A DNA stretch of 64,000 nucleotides from Streptomyces sp. NBC_01016 (GTDB lineage: Bacteria; Actinomycetota; Actinomycetes; Streptomycetales; Streptomycetaceae). Position 1 is the first letter of the stretch, and each line of letters starts with the position of its first letter. Position numbers and translations under genes: made by a program. Shown in pieces: positions 1-10,955 of the stretch. The notes beneath the pieces were generated by a model. The model ran no database searches. It was given only the letters and a program-made list of their open reading frames with translations, and was not told where the DNA came from. The stretch covers positions 1,612,001 to 1,676,000 of the forward strand of contig NZ_JAPEOQ010000002.1 in NCBI RefSeq assembly GCF_026341035.1, given 5' to 3'.

Positions 1-507
1 CGGCCGCTGACGATGCGCGGCGTCGGTGTCGTACGGACGCCCGCGGACGCCGAGTTGGGGCACCGCCTCGTCGCCATCGAGCAGGGCATCGAGCAGTGGC
101 TCGACGAGCACCGGCCCGAAGTCCTCGCCGTGGAGCGGGTGTTCAGCCAGCACAACGTCAGTACGGTGATGGGCACCGCCCAGGCAAGCGCCGTCGCCAT
201 GCTGTGCGCCTCGCGCCGCGGCATCCCCGTGGCGCTGCACACGCCCAGCGAGGTCAAGGCCGCCGTCACCGGCACGGGCCGTGCCGACAAGGCACAGGTG
301 GGCGCCATGGTGACGCGCCTGCTGAGGCTCGACGCCCCGCCCAAGCCTGCCGACGCCGCCGACGCCCTCGCCCTCGCCATCTGTCACATCTGGCGGGCCC
401 CCGCGCAGAACCGACTCCAGCAGGCCGTGGCACAGCACGCGGCCCAGGCGCCCAGGACCCCCCGAGCCACCCGCGCTTCTCACGCACCGAAAGGCCGTAC
501 CGCATGA
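1..507 (+). CDS. ruvC: RuvC Holliday junction resolvase (5' end missing)
   Basis: Endonuclease that cuts Holliday junctions together with the RuvAB branch-migration motor. The reading frame is open from the first base of the window, so the N-terminus, including the first catalytic Asp expected near residue 7 of the family, lies outside. What remains is 168 residues. The family Glu is seen in VERVF (window residue 45) and the C-terminal acidic pair in DAADALALA. The C-terminal tail, rich in Ala, Gln and Arg, is a normal actinobacterial extension. The stop codon overlaps the ruvA start (ATGA), so the two genes are translationally coupled. Identity is secure from both motifs and neighbours. Confidence 0.96.
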   Translation, partial: RPLTMRGVGVVRTPADAELGHRLVAIEQGIEQWLDEHRPEVLAVERVFSQHNVSTVMGTAQASAVAMLCASRRGIPVALHTPSEVKAAVTGTGRADKAQVGAMVTRLLRLDAPPKPADAADALALAICHIWRAPAQNRLQQAVAQHAAQAPRTPRATRASHAPKGRTA

Positions 508-1115
508 TCGCCTTCGTCAGCGGCCCCGTCGCCGCCCTCGCCCCCGACGCCGCGGTGGTCGAGGTGGGCGGTGTCGGTATGGCCCTCCAGTGCACGCCGA
601 ACACGCTGTCCACGCTGCGTATCGGCCAGCAGGCCAAGCTCGCCACCTCCCTCGTCGTGCGCGAGGACTCGCTCACGCTCTACGGCTTCGCGGACGACGA
701 CGAGAAGCAGACGTTCGAGCTGCTGCAGACGGCGAGCGGCGTCGGCCCGCGCCTGGCGCAGGCGATGCTCGCCGTGCACAGCCCGGACGCGCTGCGCAGA
801 GCCGTCTCCACAGGTGACGAGAAGTCGCTCACGGCCGTCCCCGGTATCGGTAAGAAGGGCGCCCAGAAGCTGCTCCTGGAGCTGAAGGACCGGCTCGGCG
901 AGCCCCTCGGCACGGGCGGCCCGGCCATCGGCAAGGCAGTCAACAGCGGCTGGCGCGAGCAGCTGCACGCCGCGCTCATCGGCCTCGGCTACGCGACCCG
1001 CGAGGCCGACGAGGCGGTCGACGCGGTCGCCCCGCAGGCCGAGGCCGCGGAGGGCACGCCGCAGGTCGGCCAGCTCCTGAAGGCGGCCCTGCAGAGTCTC
1101 AACCGCACCCGTTAG
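504..1115 (+). CDS. ruvA: RuvA Holliday junction DNA-binding subunit
   Basis: RuvA binds four-way junctions as a tetramer and loads the RuvB motor. The ATG at 504 overlaps the ruvC stop and gives 203 residues, the usual family length; a longer open frame upstream is not needed. Residues 1-65 form the OB-fold (start MIAFVSGPV). Two helix-hairpin-helix motifs follow, ASGVGPRLA near residue 77 and VPGIGKKGAQ near residue 111. A flexible linker around 135-150 leads to the C-terminal RuvB-binding domain (about 155-203). It is the second gene of ruvC-ruvA-ruvB, with a 67-bp gap to ruvB. Confidence 0.98.
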   Translation: MIAFVSGPVAALAPDAAVVEVGGVGMALQCTPNTLSTLRIGQQAKLATSLVVREDSLTLYGFADDDEKQTFELLQTASGVGPRLAQAMLAVHSPDALRRAVSTGDEKSLTAVPGIGKKGAQKLLLELKDRLGEPLGTGGPAIGKAVNSGWREQLHAALIGLGYATREADEAVDAVAPQAEAAEGTPQVGQLLKAALQSLNRTR

Positions 1116-1182
1116 CCCCGCCGCCCCGACCGGGCATCCGAAGCCGACCGCCCCTCCCAATCCGTAACGCGAGGCACCACAC

Positions 1183-2262
1183 ATGAACTGGGACGAGACC
1201 GCCGAAGACGCCGCGACGCCGCAGGCCGACCGGCTCGTCGGTGCGTCGGCCGACCATGAGGACCAGGCCGTAGAGGCGGCCCTGCGCCCCAAGGACCTGG
1301 GCGAGTTCATCGGCCAGGAGAAGGTCAGGGAGCAGCTCGACCTGGTCCTGCGCGCCGCCCGCGCGCGCGGCGCCACCGCCGACCACGTCCTGCTCTCCGG
1401 CGCCCCCGGCCTCGGCAAGACCACCCTCTCCATGATCATCGCGGCCGAGATGGGCGCCCCGATCCGCATCACCTCCGGCCCCGCGATCCAGCACGCGGGC
1501 GACCTCGCGGCGATCCTCTCCTCGCTCCAGGAGGGCGAGGTCCTCTTCCTCGACGAGATCCACCGGATGTCGCGGCCCGCCGAGGAAATGCTCTACATGG
1601 CGATGGAGGACTTCCGGGTCGACGTCATCGTTGGCAAGGGCCCGGGCGCCACCGCCATCCCGCTGGAGCTGCCGCCCTTCACCCTCGTCGGCGCGACCAC
1701 GCGCGCGGGGCTGCTGCCGCCGCCGCTGCGCGACCGCTTCGGCTTCACCGCGCACATGGAGTTCTACGGGCCACCGGAACTCGAGCGAGTGATCCACCGC
1801 TCGGCAAGCCTCCTCGATGTGGAGATCGACACAGCGGGCGCCGCCGAGATCGCCGGTCGCTCCCGCGGCACGCCCCGTATCGCCAACCGCCTGCTGCGCC
1901 GCGTCCGCGACTATGCGCAGGTCAAGGCGGACGGACAGATCAACAGGGACATCGCGTCCGCGGCCCTCGGCGTCTACGAGGTGGACGGCCGCGGCCTCGA
2001 CCGCCTGGACCGCGCCGTGCTTGAAGCCCTGCTCAAGCTGTTCAGTGGTGGGCCCGTGGGACTTTCGACACTCGCCGTCGCCGTGGGGGAGGAGCGTGAG
2101 ACGGTGGAAGAGGTCGCCGAGCCCTTCCTCGTCAGAGAGGGACTCCTGGCGCGCACCCCCCGGGGGCGCGTGGCGACTCCCGCCGCGTGGGCCCATCTCG
2201 GACTCACCGCACCCCAAGGGAGACCTGGGGCAGGCGGACAACAAGACCTCTTCGGGGCATGA
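1183..2262 (+). CDS. ruvB: RuvB Holliday junction branch-migration ATPase
   Basis: AAA+ motor that drives branch migration as hexameric rings on either side of the RuvA-bound junction. The protein has 359 residues. The Walker A motif GAPGLGKTT lies at 73-81, Walker B LFLDEIH at 121-127, and the sensor/arginine-finger region GATTRAG...RDRFG follows near 170-190. The C-terminal winged helix carries GRVATPAAW. A 40-residue N-terminal extension rich in Asp, Glu and Ala precedes the conserved LRPKDLGEFIGQ start. It is the last gene of ruvCAB; a promoter-like sequence follows before yajC. Confidence 0.98.
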   Translation: MNWDETAEDAATPQADRLVGASADHEDQAVEAALRPKDLGEFIGQEKVREQLDLVLRAARARGATADHVLLSGAPGLGKTTLSMIIAAEMGAPIRITSGPAIQHAGDLAAILSSLQEGEVLFLDEIHRMSRPAEEMLYMAMEDFRVDVIVGKGPGATAIPLELPPFTLVGATTRAGLLPPPLRDRFGFTAHMEFYGPPELERVIHRSASLLDVEIDTAGAAEIAGRSRGTPRIANRLLRRVRDYAQVKADGQINRDIASAALGVYEVDGRGLDRLDRAVLEALLKLFSGGPVGLSTLAVAVGEERETVEEVAEPFLVREGLLARTPRGRVATPAAWAHLGLTAPQGRPGAGGQQDLFGA

Positions 2263-2309
2263 CGGCGCGCGTGCTCGCCGGGGCTGGAACCCCGGTGCCA
2301 TGCTGAGCG

Positions 2310-2339
2310 TTGTTCCCACAGTGCGGACTCGCTTAGACT
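2310..2339 (+). promoter_or_regulatory. Putative HrdB-type promoter for yajC-secDF
   Basis: TTGTTC at 2310-2315 and TAGACT at 2334-2339 are 18 bp apart, close to the Streptomyces housekeeping consensus (TTGACN, TAGRRT). The site lies about 90 bp upstream of the yajC GTG. This separates the Sec genes from ruvCAB. The call rests on pattern match only. Confidence 0.5.
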
Positions 2340-2426
2340 CCGCCGACGTCGCCTTTACAGCGGCGTAATACCCCATCATCGATGCGGCCGCATCTCGACG
2401 CGGCCGAATGAAGGAAGTTCCTACCC

Positions 2427-2927
2427 GTGAGTCCTGTGACCCTCCTCCCGTTCATTGTGCTCATCGGGGCCATGTTCCTGATGACCCGGTCTGCCAAGAA
2501 GAAGCAGAAGCAAGCCGCGGACATGCGCAATGAGATGCAGCCCGGTTCCGGCGTCCGCACGATCGGGGGCATGTACGCCACGGTCAAGGAGGTCCACGAC
2601 GACGCGGTCCTCCTCGACGCCGGCCCCGGGGTCCACCTCATGTTCGCGAAGAACGCCATCGGTGCCGTGCTCACCGATGACGAGTACAACCGCATCGTCC
2701 ACGGCGAGGAAGTCGTTGGTGATGACGAGCTGACCAATGACGCCGTCGTGCCGGACGACGCGTCCTCCCTCACCGAGACCGACGCTGACGACTCGCGCAT
2801 CGACCTCGGCAAGAAGGACGAGGCCGCCGAGGACGTCGAGGCCGAGAAGGCCGAGCCGGCCGAGAAGGCCGAGAAGGCCGACGACGTCGAGGTGAAGAAG
2901 ACCGACGGCGAGTCCGACGCGAAGTAG
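2427..2927 (+). CDS. yajC: YajC, preprotein translocase accessory subunit
   Basis: Small inner-membrane protein that associates with SecDF in the Sec translocon. One transmembrane helix lies near residues 5-19 (LLPFIVLIGAMFLM), followed by the basic stretch KKKQKQ and the conserved core MQPGSGVRTIGGMYATV. The protein has 166 residues; the C-terminal 65 residues are an acidic, Lys/Glu/Ala-rich low-complexity tail longer than in E. coli YajC, a common actinobacterial feature. The GTG start is preceded by GAAGGAAG about 10 bases upstream. Position immediately before secD-secF supports the role. Confidence 0.93.
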   Translation: MSPVTLLPFIVLIGAMFLMTRSAKKKQKQAADMRNEMQPGSGVRTIGGMYATVKEVHDDAVLLDAGPGVHLMFAKNAIGAVLTDDEYNRIVHGEEVVGDDELTNDAVVPDDASSLTETDADDSRIDLGKKDEAAEDVEAEKAEPAEKAEKADDVEVKKTDGESDAK

Positions 2928-2934
2928 TACGGCC

Positions 2935-2973
2935 GGAACCGTGGGGCGTCCGCTCGATGTGCCCCGCGGTTCC
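2935..2973 (+). terminator. Stem-loop between yajC and secD
   Basis: Two 13-base arms (2935-2947 and 2961-2973) pair with a single G-U position and enclose a 13-base loop; TGTTCGT follows. No clear U tract is present, so it may terminate only part of the transcripts or protect the yajC end while secDF is still co-transcribed. Confidence 0.55.
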
Positions 2974-3067
2974 TGTTCGTGCGTGACCCGCGCGGACTCT
3001 CGACCATTTCATGGCCGTCCGGGCACCCAACCCCGATGCCGGGCGGATGGAGAGGGAGTACGAGAAG

Positions 3068-4822
3068 GTGGCCACACCTAAGAAGAGCCGAGGGGCAGGT
3101 GCCCCGTCGAAGCCGGGGCGCGCCCTGGGCCTGATCGTGATCATCATGGTCGCGCTCGTCGGGGGGATGTTCGCCTCCGGCACGTTCACCCCGCGCCTTG
3201 GCATCGACCTCGCGGGCGGCACCAGCATCACGCTGGAGGCCAAGAACGAGCCGGGCAAGCCCAACGCGATCAACAAGACCAACATGGACACGGCGGCGGA
3301 CATCATCAACCGCCGTGTCAACGGCATGGGTGTCTCCGAGGCCGAGGTCCAGACGCAGGGCAAGAGCAACATCATCGTCAACATCCCGCGAGGGACGAAC
3401 GAGAAGCAGGCTCGCGAGCAGGTCGGTACGACCGCGCAGCTCTACTTCCGTCCGGTGCTCACGATGACCTCCGGCCAGCCGGCCGGCAAGGGTGACAAGT
3501 CGGCCACCCCGTCCCCGAGCGCCTCTACGGGTGGCAAGGCGACCGACAAGGCCACCGGCTCGGACAAGGCGACCGACAAGTCGACGGCCACGCCGACCCC
3601 GAGCGCCACGACGCAGGGCCGCGCCGTCACCGACAGCCTCAAGGCCGACGCGACGCCGAGCGCCTCCGCGAAGACCGGCGACGACGCGCAGGCCACCCCG
3701 AGCGCCAGCACCGACCCGGCGACCGCCGCGCTGCAGAAGAAGTTCATGCAGCTCGACTGCACGGACAAGGCCGCCCGCACCAAGATCAACGAGGGCGCGA
3801 AGTCCTCCGACCCGATCATTGCCTGCGGTCAGAGCCAGGGGCAGTGGCAGAAGTACGTCCTCGGCCCGTCCGAGGTGGGCGGCAAGGACGTCAAGAAGTC
3901 CCAGGCGACCATCAACCAGCAGAACGGCCAGTGGGTCGTGAACATGGAGTTCACGGGCACGGGCTCGAAGAAGTTCGCCGCGACGACCAGCAAGCTCAAG
4001 AGCCAGCAGTCGCCGATGAACCAGTTCGCCATCGTGCTCGACGGCGACGTGGTCTCCGCCCCCAGCGTCAGCTCCACCCTGAGCCAGAACGCCGAGATCT
4101 CCGGCTCCTTCACCCAGGAGTCCGCCCAGGACCTCGCGAACGTGCTGTCCTACGGCGCCCTGCCGCTGACCTTCCACGAGCAGAGCGTCACCTCGGTGAC
4201 CGCCGCGCTCGGCGGTGAGCAGCTCAACGCCGGTCTGATCGCGGGCGCCATCGGCCTCGCGCTGGTCATCATCTACCTGGTGGTCTACTACCGCGGCCTG
4301 TCGCTCGTCGCCCTGGCCTCGCTGCTGACCTCCGGCATCCTCACGTACACCCTCATGACGCTGCTCGGCCCGGCCATCGGCTTCGCGCTGAACCTGCCGG
4401 CCGTCTGTGGTGCCATCGTGGCCATCGGTATCACCGCGGACTCGTTCATCGTGTACTTCGAGCGGATCCGGGACGAGATCAGAGAGGGACGCACCGTGCG
4501 TCCCGCCGTGGAGCGCGCCTGGCCGCGGGCCCGGCGCACGATCCTGGTCTCCGACTTCGTGTCGTTCCTCGCGGCCGCGGTGCTCTACATCGTGACCGTC
4601 GGCAAGGTGCAGGGCTTCGCGTTCACGCTCGGCCTGACCACCCTGCTCGACATCGTCGTGGTCTTCCTCTTCACGAAGCCGCTGATGACGCTCCTGGCAC
4701 GCACCAAGTTCTTCACGAGCGGGCACAAGTGGTCCGGCCTCGACCCGAAGCGCCTCGGCGTGCAGCCCCCGCTGCGTCGCACCCGCCGCGCCACCCGCCC
4801 TGTCGACCCGAAGGAGGCGTGA
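3068..4822 (+). CDS. secD: SecD, protein translocase subunit
   Basis: RND-superfamily membrane protein that, with SecF, uses the proton motive force to pull secreted proteins across the membrane. I place the start at GTG 3068 (VATPKKSRG) because GGAGAGGGA lies 10 bases upstream; an in-frame ATG at 3011 would add 19 residues. With this start the protein has 584 residues. The first helix spans about 19-37, then the hallmark LGIDLAGGTS near 44-53. The periplasmic P1 region carries a long Ala/Thr/Ser/Pro/Lys insertion (about 135-215). Five C-terminal helices with the SecD/F signature (AIVAIGITADSFIVYFERI) span about 385-545. The stop is directly followed by secF. Confidence 0.95.
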   Translation: MATPKKSRGAGAPSKPGRALGLIVIIMVALVGGMFASGTFTPRLGIDLAGGTSITLEAKNEPGKPNAINKTNMDTAADIINRRVNGMGVSEAEVQTQGKSNIIVNIPRGTNEKQAREQVGTTAQLYFRPVLTMTSGQPAGKGDKSATPSPSASTGGKATDKATGSDKATDKSTATPTPSATTQGRAVTDSLKADATPSASAKTGDDAQATPSASTDPATAALQKKFMQLDCTDKAARTKINEGAKSSDPIIACGQSQGQWQKYVLGPSEVGGKDVKKSQATINQQNGQWVVNMEFTGTGSKKFAATTSKLKSQQSPMNQFAIVLDGDVVSAPSVSSTLSQNAEISGSFTQESAQDLANVLSYGALPLTFHEQSVTSVTAALGGEQLNAGLIAGAIGLALVIIYLVVYYRGLSLVALASLLTSGILTYTLMTLLGPAIGFALNLPAVCGAIVAIGITADSFIVYFERIRDEIREGRTVRPAVERAWPRARRTILVSDFVSFLAAAVLYIVTVGKVQGFAFTLGLTTLLDIVVVFLFTKPLMTLLARTKFFTSGHKWSGLDPKRLGVQPPLRRTRRATRPVDPKEA

Positions 4823-4823
4823 G

Positions 4824-5963
4824 ATGTCGAAGCTGGGCAATCTCGGCGCCAAGCTGTATCGCGGTGATGTCGGGTACGACTTCATCGGGAAGCGCAAGAT
4901 CTGGTACGGCGTCTCGATCCTGATCACCATCACGGCCATCCTCGGCCTGACGGTGCGCGGCCTGAACATGGGCATCGAGTTCGAGGGCGGCGCGATCTTC
5001 ACGACGCCCAAGACCAGCGTCTCGGCCCAGAAGGCCGAGGAGTACGCCACGGAGGCCTCCGGCCACGAGGCGCTCGTCCAGGAGCTCGGCTCGGGCGGTC
5101 TGCGCATCCAGGTCGCGGGCGTCGACACCGCCAAGTCGGACCAGATCAAGGCCGAGCTGTCCAAGGACATGGACATCAAGGCCGACGACATCAACGCCGA
5201 CCTGGTGGGCCCCAGCTGGGGCGCCTCGATCGCCAACAAGGCATGGCAGGGCCTGGCCATCTTCATGGTCCTGGTCGTGATCTATCTGGCGATCGCCTTC
5301 GAGTGGCGGATGGCGCTCGCGGCACTCGTCGCGCTCATCCACGACATCACGATCACCGTCGGGATCTACGCGCTGGTGGGCTTCGAGGTCACCCAGGGCA
5401 CGGTGATCGGTCTGTTGACCATCCTTGGTTATTCGCTCTATGACACGGTCGTCGTCTTCGACTCGCTCAAGGAACAGACGAAGGGTCTCGAGAAGCAGAC
5501 CCGCTGGACGTACAGCGAGGTCGCCAACCGGTCGATCAACAGCACCCTGGTCCGCTCGATCAACACCACGGTCGTGGCGCTCCTCCCGGTCGGCGGTCTG
5601 CTGTTCATCGGCGGCGGCTTCCTCGGCGCGGGCATGCTGAACGACATCTCGCTGTCGCTCTTCGTGGGCCTCGCCGCCGGTGCGTACTCGTCGATCTTCA
5701 TCGCCACTCCGCTGGTCGCCGACCTCAAGGAGCGCGACCCGAAGATGAAGGCGCTCAAGAAGCGGGTGCTCGCCAAGCGGGCCGCCGCCGCGGCGAAGGC
5801 CGAGTCGCCCGTCGTGGGCCACCAGGCCGACGGCGGTCTGGACACGGAAGCCGAGGAGCCGCAGGACGCCGCCCCCGCGGGCGCCGGCCCCGCCGCCGCG
5901 GGTCCGCGCAACCAGCCGGCCCGCAACCGCGGCCGCGGCCGACCCTCGGGCAAGCGCCGCTGA
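4824..5963 (+). CDS. secF: SecF, protein translocase subunit
   Basis: Partner of SecD in the proton-driven Sec translocation complex. The protein has 379 residues. Helix 1 lies near 31-47 (SILITITAILGLTV), followed by the family motif GIEFEGGAIF, a periplasmic domain (about 55-135) and five helices carrying the conserved YSLYDTVVVFDSLKE near residue 208. The C-terminus is a basic Ala/Pro/Arg-rich cytoplasmic tail. The ATG starts one base after the secD stop and has AAGGAGG upstream, giving coupled translation. A strong stem-loop follows. Confidence 0.97.
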   Translation: MSKLGNLGAKLYRGDVGYDFIGKRKIWYGVSILITITAILGLTVRGLNMGIEFEGGAIFTTPKTSVSAQKAEEYATEASGHEALVQELGSGGLRIQVAGVDTAKSDQIKAELSKDMDIKADDINADLVGPSWGASIANKAWQGLAIFMVLVVIYLAIAFEWRMALAALVALIHDITITVGIYALVGFEVTQGTVIGLLTILGYSLYDTVVVFDSLKEQTKGLEKQTRWTYSEVANRSINSTLVRSINTTVVALLPVGGLLFIGGGFLGAGMLNDISLSLFVGLAAGAYSSIFIATPLVADLKERDPKMKALKKRVLAKRAAAAAKAESPVVGHQADGGLDTEAEEPQDAAPAGAGPAAAGPRNQPARNRGRGRPSGKRR

Positions 5964-5985
5964 CCCGGACCTTCACGGTCGTCAC

Positions 5986-6021
5986 AAGGGCGCCAGGAGC
6001 CTTCGAGGCCCTGGCGCCCTT
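5986..6021 (+). terminator. Rho-independent-type terminator after secF
   Basis: Perfect 12-bp inverted repeat (5986-5997 with 6010-6021) with a 12-base loop, starting 23 bp after the secF stop. It closes the yajC-secDF unit before apt. Confidence 0.75.
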
Positions 6022-6046
6022 GGCGTTTCCGCACAGCGGCGACTGC

Positions 6047-6052
6047 TAGGGT
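6047..6052 (+). promoter_or_regulatory. Putative -10 element upstream of apt
   Basis: TAGGGT matches the Streptomyces -10 consensus 67 bp before the apt start, just after the secF terminator. No convincing -35 hexamer is visible. Confidence 0.35.
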
Positions 6053-6118
6053 TGGCGGTCGCCGCAAAGCGGTCGAACCTCCAGGAAAAACTCTTCACAT
6101 ACTCGCTGAGGTGCAGAA

Positions 6119-6658
6119 ATGACCGACATCAAGGAGCTGCTCCTCAGCCGCATCCGCGATGTGCAGGACTATCCGGAGCCCGGCGTCCTGTTCAAGGACA
6201 TCACCCCGCTGCTCGCGGACCCGGCGGCCTTCACGGCCCTCACCGACACGCTCGCCGAGCTCTGTGTCCGCAACGGGGCCACGAAGATCGTCGGCCTGGA
6301 GGCGCGCGGCTTCATCCTGGGCGCCCCCGTCGCGATCCGCGCGGGCCTCGGCTTCATCCCCGTACGCAAGGCGGGCAAGCTCCCCGGTGCGACGCTCGCG
6401 CAGTCGTACGACCTGGAGTACGGCTCCGCCGAGATCGAGGTGCACGCCGAGGACCTCGGCTCCGACGACCGCGTCATGGTGATCGACGACGTGCTGGCCA
6501 CCGGCGGCACCGCCGAGGCCGCGGTGCACCTGATCCGCCGTGCCGGCGCCGAGGTCGCGGGCTGCGCCGTCCTCATGGAGCTGGGTTTTCTGCCGGGCCG
6601 CGCGCGACTCGAATCCGCGCTTCGGGGCGCGCCGCTCGACGCCCTGCTCGTGGTGTAA
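6119..6658 (+). CDS. apt: Adenine phosphoribosyltransferase
   Basis: Salvages adenine: adenine + PRPP gives AMP + PPi, in the cytoplasm. The protein has 179 residues, the normal length. The N-terminal motif YPEPGVLFKDITPLL (18-32) and the PRPP-binding loop VMVIDDVLATGGTAEAA (119-135) are intact, as is the EARGFILG segment near 61. It lies between secF and relA, an arrangement I remember as conserved in actinomycetes, where it links protein export, purine salvage and the stringent response. Stem-loops flank it on both sides, so it may be its own unit. Confidence 0.96.
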   Translation: MTDIKELLLSRIRDVQDYPEPGVLFKDITPLLADPAAFTALTDTLAELCVRNGATKIVGLEARGFILGAPVAIRAGLGFIPVRKAGKLPGATLAQSYDLEYGSAEIEVHAEDLGSDDRVMVIDDVLATGGTAEAAVHLIRRAGAEVAGCAVLMELGFLPGRARLESALRGAPLDALLVV

Positions 6659-6680
6659 AGCCGCAGTTCACAGCCTTGGC

Positions 6681-6709
6681 GGCGGGCCCGGAGGAATCCG
6701 GTGCCCGCC
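6681..6709 (+). terminator. Stem-loop after apt
   Basis: GGCGGGCCCGGA pairs with TCCGG-T-GCCCGCC across a GGAA loop, with one bulged T at 6702. It starts 22 bp after the apt stop and lies upstream of relA. Confidence 0.6.
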
Positions 6710-6828
6710 TCTGGTGTTTCACCAGTACGAAGGCGTCACCTCGGCCCGGGGCGAGCCGAGGACGCCGGATCGATACCATGGGCTCTCCGGGACCTGAACG
6801 GGGGACCCGTCGCGCACGAGGAGCGCCG

Positions 6829-9354
<2,526 letters not shown>

Positions 9355-9405
9355 ATCCAGACCTGTGGCCGGAGGGGGCAATTCAAGCCCTGCGGCCGGG
9401 TGAGC

Positions 9406-9458
9406 AAATCAAGCCCCTGCGGCGATTGAGCAGCGGGGTCCGGGGCAGAGCCCCGTGG
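9406..9458 (-). repeat. REP-like palindromic element, copy A
   Basis: Read on the minus strand it matches three other copies in this window (near 30693, 58481 and 62784): a GCGGGGCTCTGCCCCGG hairpin followed by GCTCAATCGCCGCAGGGGCT. A partial extra unit lies at 9377-9399. It sits between the convergent relA and DUF349 genes. Confidence 0.7.
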
Positions 9459-9465
9459 CATGGGA

Positions 9466-9496
9466 ACGGCCCCCGAGCACAGTGCTCGGGGGCCGT
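9466..9496. terminator. Bidirectional terminator between relA and DUF349 gene
   Basis: Perfect 31-base palindrome: 15-base arms (9466-9480 and 9482-9496) around a single A. It is placed between two convergent genes, so it probably ends transcription from both sides. Confidence 0.75.
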
Positions 9497-9520
9497 CCAC
9501 GTTCCGGCCGCAGTGGAGGC

Positions 9521-10753
9521 TCAGCCTCCGAACTCGTGCAACCCCTTGACCGCCTGGTCCAACAACGCCTGGCGCCCGTCAAGCTCCTTCTGGAGCTTGT
9601 CCGCCTTCGCGTTGTTGCCCTGCGCCCGCGCCTGCTCGACCTGCCCGCTCAGCTTGTCGACCGCCGCCTGCAGCTGGCCGGTAAGGCCCTCCGCACGGGC
9701 ACGCGCCTCCGGGTTCGTACGGCGCCACTCCGCTTCCTCGGACTCCTGGAGGGCACGCTCCACGGTGTGCATCCGGCCCTCGACCTTCGGGCGGGCGTCC
9801 CGCGGTACGTGACCGATGGCCTCCCACCGCTCGTTGATCGAGCGGAACGCGGCGCGCGCCGACTTCAGGTCCTCGATCGGCAGCAGCTTCTCGGCCTCGT
9901 CGGCGAGCGCCTCCTTGTGCTTGAGGTTCTCGCCCTGCTCGGCGTCGCGCTCGGCGAACACCGAGCTGCGGGCCGCGAAGAAGACGTCCTGGGCGCCGCG
10001 GAAGCGGTTCCACAGGTCGTCCTCGTGCTCGCGCTGCGCGCGCCCCGCGGCCTTCCAGTCCGACATCAGGTCGCGGTAGCGGGCCGCCGTGGCGCCCCAG
10101 TCCGTCGAGTTCGACAGCGACTCGGCCTCCGCGACCAGCTTCTCCTTGGTCTTGCGGGCGTCCTCGCGCTGCGCGTCCAGCGACGCGAAGTGGGCCTTGC
10201 GGCGCTTGGAGAACGCCGAGCGGGCGTGCGAGAAGCGGTGCCACAGCTCGTCGTCCGACTTGCGGTCGAGGCGCGGCAGACCCTTCCAGGTGTCCACCAG
10301 CGCACGCAGCCGCTCGCCGGCCGCCCGCCACTGCTCGGACTGGGCCAGCTCCTCCGCCTCGACGACCAGCGCCTCCTTGGAGTGCCGCGCCTCGTCGGAC
10401 TGCTTGGCCTTCTGGACCTTGCGCTCCTCGCGGCGGGCCTCGACGCTCTCCACCAGCTTGTCGAGCCGCTTGCCGAGCGCTTCCAGGTCGCCGATCGCGT
10501 GGGCGTCCGTGACCTGCTCGCGCAGGTGCTCGATCGCCGTCATGGCGTCCTTGGCCGACAGGTCGGTCGTCTTCACCCGGCGTTCGAGGAGCCCGATCTC
10601 GACGACCAGGCCGTCGTACTTGCGCTTGAAGTAGGCCAGGGCCTCGTCAGGAGACCCCGCCTTCCACGAACCGACCTCTCGCTCGCTGCCGTCGGCCGTA
10701 CGCACGTACACGGTCCCCGTCTCATCGACGCGGCCCCACGGGTCGCTGCTCAC
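9521..10753 (-). CDS. DUF349 domain-containing protein
   Basis: Cytoplasmic protein built of repeated DUF349 units, of unknown biochemical function. The start is the GTG at 10753 (SSDPWGRVDETGTVYV follows); GGAGGAGG on the minus strand just upstream decides it, giving 410 residues rather than the longer open frame. The N-terminal 65 residues form a small conserved module (DPWGRVDETGTVYVRT, SWKAGSPDEALAYFKRKY). The rest is helical with at least three tandem DUF349 repeats, each with a W..A....Y/L..L...WK pattern (near 150, 220 and 290). The C-terminus is a Gln/Ala/Lys coiled coil. No catalytic motif is visible. It converges with relA. Confidence 0.85.
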   Translation of the reverse strand: MSSDPWGRVDETGTVYVRTADGSEREVGSWKAGSPDEALAYFKRKYDGLVVEIGLLERRVKTTDLSAKDAMTAIEHLREQVTDAHAIGDLEALGKRLDKLVESVEARREERKVQKAKQSDEARHSKEALVVEAEELAQSEQWRAAGERLRALVDTWKGLPRLDRKSDDELWHRFSHARSAFSKRRKAHFASLDAQREDARKTKEKLVAEAESLSNSTDWGATAARYRDLMSDWKAAGRAQREHEDDLWNRFRGAQDVFFAARSSVFAERDAEQGENLKHKEALADEAEKLLPIEDLKSARAAFRSINERWEAIGHVPRDARPKVEGRMHTVERALQESEEAEWRRTNPEARARAEGLTGQLQAAVDKLSGQVEQARAQGNNAKADKLQKELDGRQALLDQAVKGLHEFGG

Positions 10754-10955
10754 AGCGCCTCCTCCACATGATGCCTGCGCGGGGCGTCCCGCCCCGGGGC
10801 ATCGTCCACAGTTTCCTGGCGGGCCCGGCCCGCCCTCCACAACGCGGCTCGAATCCGCGCCGCTCGAAGCCAATCTAGGCGACCGGCCACCCCACTGTCC
10901 GCACTCAGCGCGGCTCAATTCCGTGCCTACACGCGCGTGGGGTGGCCCTTTGGCC

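Noticed and set aside
2333..5266. Long minus-strand frame opposite yajC-secD-secF
   Set aside because: Low-complexity His/Asp/Arg-rich product typical of antisense frames; the Sec genes are secure.
6052..6828. N-terminal extension of RelA reaching back over apt
   Set aside because: The frame is open by chance through apt; homology begins at PDEAKPLS after the TTG with its own AGGAG.
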